Shown here: positions 6,305 to 11,101 of the stretch, piece after piece
Layout of the letters: each line of letters begins with the position of its first letter
How positions within the stretch are numbered: the first letter of the stretch is position 1
NCBI GenBank assembly: GCA_002306745.1
Contig: DBSW01000139.1
Span: 1-11,101 of the forward strand
Reading direction: 5' to 3'
Origin: Dehalococcoidia bacterium UBA1332
GTDB taxonomy: Bacteria > Chloroflexota > Dehalococcoidia > Lucifugimonadales > Lucifugimonadaceae
DNA length: 11,101 nucleotides
The notes under the pieces: generated by a model
Told to the model about the DNA's origin: nothing
The model's database searches: none
What the model saw: only the letters and a program-made list of their open reading frames with translations
Position numbers and translations under genes: made by a program

Positions 6305-7663
6305 CTACCGAACAAATCCTTCGTAATTACGCATCAGCAATTGTGACTCAAGCTGGCGCATCGTGTCTAAAGCCACACCTACCATAATTAAAAGGCTCGT
6401 GCTCTGCAAAATAGTAGTAGCGTTCGGTAAGTTGGTTACGAGCTGGGCTAGATATGGGACAATCGCCACACCACCCAAGAAAAGCGCACCACCCCAAGTA
6501 ATACGTAAAACAACACGCATCAGATAAATTCGAGTTGGTGGACCAGGTCGTATACCAGGAACGAAACCTCCATTCTTTTGGAGATTTTCAGCGAGATTCT
6601 GCTGATTGTGAACAACTAATGTGTAGAAAAAAGTAAATATGACTACTAACAGAAATACTGCAACCCAGTAGATTGTGCTGGTAGGTCCAAAAGAGTTCTG
6701 GAAAAAGTTAGCAACGTTAGATACGAAACCCCCAGACCCATCGTTAAAGTAACTGGCGATAACTGAAGGCAAGATAAGAATCGAGAAAGCAAAAATCAGC
6801 GGAATCATGCCGGCTGCATTTACACGGAGAGGGATGTTTGTCGCACCCGACTGCCTGTACATCTGACCACTGCGGAACACACTGCGACCATACTGTACTG
6901 GGATTTTTCTAACCGCTTCAGCAAAAAAGACGATCAGATAAACAATCGCAATAGCTATAAAGACGAGCATCCCAACTTGGAACACCTGATCTCTGAGCAA
7001 CCACAATTGACCGACAACTTGAGGAAGAGTTGAAACTATTCCTGCAAAAATTATGAGAGATATACCGTTACCAATACCCTTCTCGGTAACGAGTTCACCC
7101 ATCCAGACGAGAAGCATCGTGCCGGCAGTCATAGCCATCAAAATAGTAATAGTATTTAGCGAATCTGCTCCGAAACCAATACCGGTTATCGCAGCCCCAC
7201 CAGTAGTAGCAAAGCCACTAGCAAACAGATTTAACTGTCCGTAACCCTGCAAAAAAGCCAAAGGTACAGTAAGGTAGTGCGTATAGCGGTTAATCGCCTG
7301 ACGACCACCTTCACCCTCTTGAGACAAATTCCTTAGATTAGGAATGATCGGTGTCAGAATCTGCAAGATAATTGACGCGGTGATGTACGGATAAACACCA
7401 AGGGCGGCTATTGAAAGATTACGTAGAGCACCACCAGAGAACAAATCCAAAAATCCAAGTAACGGATTAGCTTCAAAAGCAGCGGCTAAAGCATCGCGAT
7501 CGACGCCAGGTACAGGAACATGAGCAAAAAATCTGAAAATTACCAGAATTCCCAACGTAAAAAGAATTCTGAATCTCAGGTCAGGGATTCGCCAAGCGTC
7601 GGCAGCAGCACGAAAAAGTGCTGGCACCGCTGATTCCGAAGATATTTGCGCTTGCTGGGTCAT
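6305..7663 (-). CDS. secY: Preprotein translocase subunit SecY
   Basis: SecY forms the membrane channel of the Sec translocon with SecE and SecG, exporting and inserting proteins. The 452-residue protein shows about ten hydrophobic segments. The first is near 31-52 (FRILFTLGILVIFRFFAHVPVPG), and the plug and TM2 region is 68-104, with the family signature GGALRNLSIAALGVYPYITA. The second SecY signature, MGELVTEKGIGNGISLIIF, is at 188-206. The large cytoplasmic loop before TM7 includes PVQYGRSVF, and the ribosome/SecA loop carries QNLAENLQKNGGFVPGIRPG (355-374). The start ATG 7663 shares one base with the rplO stop (TAATG), so translation is coupled. The PVPGVDR and LGFLDLFSGGAL blocks recall Chloroflexota SecY. 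SecY2 of accessory systems is unlikely given the locus. Confidence 0.98.
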   Translation of the reverse strand: MTQQAQISSESAVPALFRAAADAWRIPDLRFRILFTLGILVIFRFFAHVPVPGVDRDALAAAFEANPLLGFLDLFSGGALRNLSIAALGVYPYITASIILQILTPIIPNLRNLSQEGEGGRQAINRYTHYLTVPLAFLQGYGQLNLFASGFATTGGAAITGIGFGADSLNTITILMAMTAGTMLLVWMGELVTEKGIGNGISLIIFAGIVSTLPQVVGQLWLLRDQVFQVGMLVFIAIAIVYLIVFFAEAVRKIPVQYGRSVFRSGQMYRQSGATNIPLRVNAAGMIPLIFAFSILILPSVIASYFNDGSGGFVSNVANFFQNSFGPTSTIYWVAVFLLVVIFTFFYTLVVHNQQNLAENLQKNGGFVPGIRPGPPTRIYLMRVVLRITWGGALFLGGVAIVPYLAQLVTNLPNATTILQSTSLLIMVGVALDTMRQLESQLLMRNYEGFVR

Positions 7664-8133
7664 TACTGGCTGGCCGACTCTTCCGATTCCAACCCGATTA
7701 TAGTCACAGACCCACCTACAGCCTCGATCTTAGCCTTTGCTGACTTACTGAATGCGTGTGCAGTAACATTCAATTTCTTTGTCAATTCTCCATCTCCCAA
7801 GATTTTCACCTTAGGACTATTCTTACGAATCACTCCTGCTTCTACAAGTTTTTCAATTGTAACCTTGGATCCCGATCGAAATTCTTCCAGAATGTCAAGA
7901 TTTACGGGCGTTGTTTCAATCCGAAAGATGTTAGTAAAACCACGCATATGTGGCAGTCGCTTAATCAAGGGGAGTTGTCCGCCCTCAAATAAAAATGGAA
8001 CGCTGCCGCGCTGTTTTTGTCCCTTTGAGCCTCTACCGGAGTAGGTGCCGGAACCAGAACCATTACCGCGCCCAATTCGTTTGCGGTTCTTCCGAGAATT
8101 CTTTGCTGGTTTTAAATTGTGAAGTCCAGGCAT
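7663..8133 (-). CDS. rplO: 50S ribosomal protein L15
   Basis: L15 is a late-assembling 23S rRNA-binding protein with a long basic N-terminal extension. The 156 residues fit the family (about 145-155). The N-terminus MPGLHNLKPAKNSRKNRKRIGRGNGSGSGTYSGRGSKGQ is the standard Gly/Arg-rich arm. FEGGQLPLIKRLPHMRGFTN (about 49-68) is the best-known block. The C-terminal part ends with GDGELTKKLNVTAHAFSKSAKAKIEAVGGSVTII, the family signature region. ATG 8133 lacks an obvious Shine-Dalgarno site. The stop TAA overlaps the secY ATG by one base. A 30-base gap separates it from rpmD. Confidence 0.98.
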   Translation of the reverse strand: MPGLHNLKPAKNSRKNRKRIGRGNGSGSGTYSGRGSKGQKQRGSVPFLFEGGQLPLIKRLPHMRGFTNIFRIETTPVNLDILEEFRSGSKVTIEKLVEAGVIRKNSPKVKILGDGELTKKLNVTAHAFSKSAKAKIEAVGGSVTIIGLESEESASQ

Positions 8134-8163
8134 TTCAAAATACTTACTGTTTTAGTGAAAAAG

Positions 8164-8346
8164 TTAGTTCATTTCCTCAACTGATACGAGGTGAATGATT
8201 TTTGCGATCATTCCACGTATCTGAGGACTATCATCTTTAACGACATTCTGACGAATTTTATTCAGTCCTAAGGCCTTTAATGTTGCACGCTGCGCCGGCT
8301 TGGTGCCTATACTAGATCGAAGTTGTGTTATTAGTAATTTATCCAT
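8164..8346 (-). CDS. rpmD: 50S ribosomal protein L30
   Basis: L30 is a small protein on the solvent side of the large subunit; it is dispensable or missing in some lineages. The 60 residues (MDKLLITQLRSSIGTKPAQR...) carry the family core ITQLRSSIG, QRATLKALGLNKIRQNVVKDDSPQIRGMI and a C-terminal VSVEEMN. Length and position between rpsE and rplO agree with rpmD. The start ATG 8346 shares one base with the rpsE stop (TAATG), so ribosomes finishing S5 probably reinitiate here. Confidence 0.97.
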   Translation of the reverse strand: MDKLLITQLRSSIGTKPAQRATLKALGLNKIRQNVVKDDSPQIRGMIAKIIHLVSVEEMN

Positions 8347-8969
8347 TATTCTCGTGCCTGCGATGAAGTGTCCTCTGTGTTCACAACACCACTCACGCCC
8401 TTGCGACGCTCTACAGCAGCAACTGGATCCCGGAGTTGATCAAGTGCCGCAAGAGTAGCCCTGACTATGTTGATCGTATTGGAAGACCCGAAAGTCTTTG
8501 ATAAAACATCCTTTACGCCTACAGCTTCCATAACAGCACGGACTCCACCTCCGGCAATTACACCAGTACCGGGAGCAGCGGGTTTAAGAAGTACCTTGGC
8601 TCCGGAATATTTTGAAGTGATCTCATGTGGAATGGTAGGACCATTAAGTTCGATCTTTGTCATTGCCTTTTTTGCGTAGGTCGTACCTTTACGTACTGCA
8701 TCAGGCACAGCACCGGCTGCACCAAGAGCTGCACCAACGTTACCATTACCGTCTCCAACAACTACCATTGCGTTGAAAGTCAGGTTTCGGCCTCCTTTGA
8801 CGACCTTGGACACTCTTCGAATCTTTACAACCCGCTCTACGAGACCTGAGTCCTCTTCGTCACGTCTTGGACGACGGTTACGGCGCTCTCCTCCTTGACC
8901 GCGCCCACGATGAGTGCTTGATGAGCGCCCACCACGAGAGCCACTGCGTGTTTCATTATCTGTGGTCAT
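8346..8969 (-). CDS. rpsE: 30S ribosomal protein S5 with basic N-terminal extension
   Basis: S5 lies at the mRNA entry side of the small subunit and influences decoding accuracy. At 207 residues it is longer than the common 160-170. The first 40 residues (MTTDNETRSGSRGGRSSSTH... RRDEEDSG) form a low-complexity Arg/Gly/Ser arm. The core starts at about 42 with LVERVVKIRRVSKVVKGGRN, then FNAMVVVGDGNGNVGAALG and AVPDAVRKG of the double-stranded RNA-binding-like domain. The C-terminal domain has LLKPAAPGTGVIAGGGVRAVMEAVGV and NTINIVRATLAAL. Extensions of this kind occur in several phyla including Actinobacteria and Chloroflexota. It begins 2 bases after rplR and overlaps rpmD by one base. Confidence 0.97.
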   Translation of the reverse strand: MTTDNETRSGSRGGRSSSTHRGRGQGGERRNRRPRRDEEDSGLVERVVKIRRVSKVVKGGRNLTFNAMVVVGDGNGNVGAALGAAGAVPDAVRKGTTYAKKAMTKIELNGPTIPHEITSKYSGAKVLLKPAAPGTGVIAGGGVRAVMEAVGVKDVLSKTFGSSNTINIVRATLAALDQLRDPVAAVERRKGVSGVVNTEDTSSQARE

Positions 8970-8971
8970 TT

Positions 8972-9325
8972 TTAGAAGCTTAATCCTTCTGCGCGTGCTG
9001 CATCGGCGAGTGCTTTGACCCGTCCATGATATTTGTACCCACCTCGATCAAACACAACATTCGTAATCCCTGCTGCTATCGCTTTCTTAGCAACTGCCTC
9101 GCCGACAGCTTTAGCAATCTCTATCTTCGCATCATTGATATCAATTCCGATTGAACCAGCAGCAGCAAGTGTGTGACCTTCATCGTCGTTTATAACTTGA
9201 GCGTATATGTGGTTACTACTTCTGAAAACAGCAAGACGTGGACGAGCAGCTACACCGCGTAAGTTCTTACGAACACGTCGCTGTCTAACCCACCGTTTTC
9301 GTGAATCATACTTTCTGTTACCCAT
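8972..9325 (-). CDS. rplR: 50S ribosomal protein L18
   Basis: L18 binds 5S rRNA and, together with L5, anchors it in the central protuberance of the large subunit. The 117 residues are of normal length. The basic N-terminus DSRKRWVRQRRVRKNLRG precedes the core RPRLAVFRSSNHIYAQVIND (28-47), and the C-terminal VVFDRGGYKYHGRVKALADAARAEGLSF is strongly conserved. ATG 9325 gives the MGNRKYDSRKRW start. It lies 2 bases from both rplF and rpsE, the tightest packing in the operon besides the overlaps. Confidence 0.98.
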   Translation of the reverse strand: MGNRKYDSRKRWVRQRRVRKNLRGVAARPRLAVFRSSNHIYAQVINDDEGHTLAAAGSIGIDINDAKIEIAKAVGEAVAKKAIAAGITNVVFDRGGYKYHGRVKALADAARAEGLSF

Positions 9326-9327
9326 TT

Positions 9328-9876
9328 TTACGCGACTCCCGCTGCGGCAGTCTTGCCAGCTTTACGTCGAATAACTTCATCCGAGTACCTAATTCCCTTA
9401 CCGGTATAAGGGTTAGGCTTTCGAACCTTACGAATTTGAGCCGCCTGTTCGCCAACATCTTCCTTACTTGGACCGGTTATATTGATGAAGTTCTGACCAT
9501 CCGCAATCAATGTATTTGTACGGTACGGTTCAACCGAAATAGGATGCGAATAACCAACGTTGACCTCAAGTCCCTTACCTTTTTGTTGAACACGGTAACC
9601 AGTACCGATCAACTCCAATCTTTTTGTAAAACCCTCAGCGCAGCCTAAAATCATATTGTTGATCAGACTTCGGGTCAGGCCATGTAGGGCACGCTGTTCC
9701 GGTTCTTCATTGGAACGTTCAACCGTAACAACACCGTCTGAAAGAGTAATTTTCATACTTGGTGGGAGGGTTCTTGATAATTCACCAACCTTACCTTTGA
9801 CAGTAACAGTAGTACCGTCGATCCTAACATCGACATCGCCTGGCACTGTTATTGGGGCTTTTCCTATTCGCGACAC
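9328..9876 (-). CDS. rplF: 50S ribosomal protein L6
   Basis: L6 sits near the base of the L7/L12 stalk, beside the sarcin-ricin loop, and affects factor binding. The 182 residues form the two repeated domains of the family: the first has MSRIGKAPITVPGDVDV and VTVKGKVGELSRTL, the second has FTKRLELIGTGYRVQQKGKGLEVNVGYSHPI. The signature RKPNPYTGKGIRYSDEVIRRKAGK lies near the C-terminus. The start codon is GTG 9876, supported by GAGAGAAG about 7 bases upstream and by the canonical MSRIGK N-terminus. A 68-base gap separates it from rpsH. Confidence 0.98.
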   Translation of the reverse strand: MSRIGKAPITVPGDVDVRIDGTTVTVKGKVGELSRTLPPSMKITLSDGVVTVERSNEEPEQRALHGLTRSLINNMILGCAEGFTKRLELIGTGYRVQQKGKGLEVNVGYSHPISVEPYRTNTLIADGQNFINITGPSKEDVGEQAAQIRKVRKPNPYTGKGIRYSDEVIRRKAGKTAAAGVA

Positions 9877-9944
9877 TGTAAATCTTCTCTCGTAACTTCG
9901 TAACTATTTGTAAAAATATTTTCGACTCAGATTAAACATCATTT

Positions 9945-10346
9945 CTACCATACATAGAAAAGCAATTCACCGCCGACACCTTGCCGACGAGCCTCTTGCC
10001 CTGTCATCACACCCTTCGAGGTAGACACGAATGCAACCCCGAGCCCTCCGAAATATCTAGGCACTTCCGCTTTACCGACATACACACGGAGACCAGGTTT
10101 ACTCACGCGCTTGAGACCTTGAATAACTGGTGTGTTGTCATCATAGTAACGAAGCTGAACATCAAGCGTTTTATTTGCTGCACCATCGTCAGTTGCAGAG
10201 AAACCTGAAATAAATCCTTCCTCAGTCATGAGCTTCAGCAGGGAAGACTTCATTCGTGAAGCAGGAATTTGAAGGGATTCATGTCGCACCTGAACCGCAT
10301 TACGAATACGGGTGAGCATGTCGGCTATAGGATCTGTTACTGGCAC
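9945..10346 (-). CDS. rpsH: 30S ribosomal protein S8
   Basis: S8 binds the central domain of 16S rRNA directly and is needed early in assembly; in E. coli it also represses the spc operon translationally. The 133 residues are of normal length. The N-terminus reads PVTDPIADMLTRIRNA and the C-terminal signature reads GLGVAFVSTSKGVMTGQEARRQGVGGELLFYVW. The start is GTG 10346, with GAGAG about 12 bases upstream; an ATG matching the family N-terminus is not available. It follows rpsN after 30 bases. Confidence 0.98.
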   Translation of the reverse strand: MPVTDPIADMLTRIRNAVQVRHESLQIPASRMKSSLLKLMTEEGFISGFSATDDGAANKTLDVQLRYYDDNTPVIQGLKRVSKPGLRVYVGKAEVPRYFGGLGVAFVSTSKGVMTGQEARRQGVGGELLFYVW

Positions 10347-10376
10347 CTTGATTAATTCTCTCTATAATTTTTGCTG

Positions 10377-10682
10377 TTAGAGGCTACCCTTGCGTATTCC
10401 CGGCAATTCGCCTTTCAACGCAAGGTCGCGGAATGTAATTCGCGAAAGACCAAAAAAGCGGATATAACCACGTGGACGACCAGTCACTGCACATCGATTG
10501 CGCAATCGAATGGGCGAAGAGTTACGAGGCAATTTAGCGAGTTGCTGGCGAGCAGCAAAACGCTCTTCCGGACTACGCTTCATGTCAACTGACACAGCAC
10601 GTAGTTCTTTTCTAACTTCAGCCTTGGCTTCCACCAACCGCTGGCGACGCTTTTCTCTTTCAATCATCGACTTCTTAGCCAA
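10377..10682 (-). CDS. rpsN: 30S ribosomal protein S14, long cysteine-poor form
   Basis: S14 lies in the head of the 30S subunit near the decoding face and is a late assembly protein. At 101 residues this is the long, non-zinc form rather than the 61-residue zinc form. The N-terminal half is helical and basic (MAKKSMIEREKRRQRLVEAK). The C-terminal half has PRNSSPIRLRNRCAVTGRPRGYIRFFGLSRITFRDLALKGELPGIRKGSL. A single Cys is present (NRCAVTGRPRG), so the two CxxC pairs of the zinc form are absent. The start is TTG 10682, supported by GGAG at 10692-10695 and by the standard MAKKSM N-terminus. It lies 20 bases after rplE. Confidence 0.97.
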   Translation of the reverse strand: MAKKSMIEREKRRQRLVEAKAEVRKELRAVSVDMKRSPEERFAARQQLAKLPRNSSPIRLRNRCAVTGRPRGYIRFFGLSRITFRDLALKGELPGIRKGSL

Positions 10683-10691
10683 GACAAATAA

Positions 10692-10695
10692 CTCC
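10692..10695 (-). promoter_or_regulatory. Shine-Dalgarno site for the TTG start of rpsN
   Basis: GGAG on the minus strand lies 9 bases before TTG 10682. It supports TTG rather than the internal ATG five codons further on. Confidence 0.65.
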
Positions 10696-10702
10696 AGATC
10701 GT

Positions 10703-11101
10703 TTATATCGCACCAACAAGCTCGTCTACACGTGCAAAAGGCATGCCAAGTAATTCAAGAAGACGTCTGCCTTCTTCATCTGTGCGAGCAGTCGTTACAA
10801 AAGTAATTTGCAACCCGCGCATACGATCAATTTCATTGTAGTCAATCTCAGGAAATGTAGATTGATCGCGCATACCCAAAGAATAGTTGCCACGCCCATC
10901 AAATGACGTTCTACTAGTGCCTCTAAAATCCCTAACGCGCGGTAAAGTTACGTTCACGAATCGATCAAAAAATTGCCACATTCGAGGACCTCGTAGAGTC
11001 ACAGACGCACCAATGACGGCTCCCTCTCTGAGTTTGAAATTTGCAATCGAAACTTTTGCACGATTTTCCGTTGGTTTCTGTCCGGTAATTTTCTGAAGAT
11101 C
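10703..11101 (-). CDS. rplE: 50S ribosomal protein L5, N-terminus cut by window edge
   Basis: L5 binds 5S rRNA and forms part of the central protuberance, contacting P-site tRNA and the small-subunit head. The frame is open to the right edge, giving 132 residues and a TAA stop at 10703. It enters the window at DLQKITGQKPTENRAKVSIA, followed by NFKLREGAVIGASVTLRGPRMWQFFDRFVNVTLPRVRDFRG, then GRGNYSLGMRDQSTFPEIDYNEIDRMRGLQITFVTTARTDEEGRRLLELLGMPF. These are the standard L5 blocks. About 50 N-terminal residues lie beyond the edge, compared with the usual 180. A GTG at 11002 is an internal valine codon (VTLRG), not the start. rplX (L24) is the expected upstream neighbour. Confidence 0.97.
   Translation of the reverse strand, partial: DLQKITGQKPTENRAKVSIANFKLREGAVIGASVTLRGPRMWQFFDRFVNVTLPRVRDFRGTSRTSFDGRGNYSLGMRDQSTFPEIDYNEIDRMRGLQITFVTTARTDEEGRRLLELLGMPFARVDELVGAI

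Noticed and set aside
7646..8198. Several plus-strand open frames antisense to rplO
   Set aside because: They overlap fully with conserved L15 and have no recognisable protein features; shadows of the coding strand.
1..11101. Search for an undescribed accessory system
   Set aside because: Every stretch is accounted for by conserved spc/alpha operon genes in the expected order; no foreign gene, repeat array or insertion was found.

Overview
The window is one continuous run of ribosomal-protein and housekeeping genes, all on the minus strand. It carries the spc operon and alpha operon segments of the bacterial S10-spc-alpha supercluster, followed by the truA-rplM tail. Read in the direction of transcription (right to left), the order is rplE (cut by the right edge), rpsN, rpsH, rplF, rplR, rpsE, rpmD, rplO, secY, adk, map, infA, rpmJ, rpsM, rpsK, rpsD, rpoA, rplQ, truA and rplM (cut by the left edge). 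There is no RNA gene, mobile element or CRISPR array, and no gene-free stretch longer than about 90 bases.

The organism is a bacterium of moderate GC content. Insertion of adk-map-infA-rpmJ between secY and rpsM, and the rplQ-truA-rplM order, fit Gram-positive-like and Chloroflexota layouts. The SecY N-terminal half (HVPVPGVDR, LGFLDLFSGGALRN) and the RpoA N-terminal domain (EIVNPEHHLATLDNPDARL, IGVLPVDAIYTPVRK) look most like Chloroflexota proteins. An uncultured, perhaps marine, Dehalococcoidia/SAR202-type lineage is a reasonable guess, but it rests on recalled sequence resemblance and no tree was built.

Functionally, the right part (7663-11101) makes large- and small-subunit proteins L5, S14, S8, L6, L18, S5, L30 and L15. 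The middle (4549-7663) makes the SecY translocon channel, adenylate kinase, methionine aminopeptidase and initiation factor IF-1. The left part (1-4487) makes L36, S13, S11, S4, the RNA polymerase alpha subunit, L17, the tRNA pseudouridine synthase TruA and L13. Short gaps, TAATG stop/start overlaps and one 11-base overlap indicate polycistronic transcription with translational coupling. I found no convincing promoter or terminator.

I see no undescribed system here; this is core genome. The items worth a second look are variations on the standard theme: cysteine-free L36 and S14 next to a four-cysteine S4 with unusual spacing; low-complexity tails on L13 (Lys/Ala/Pro), RpoA (acidic) and S5 (Arg/Gly-rich, N-terminal); and frequent GTG/TTG start codons.
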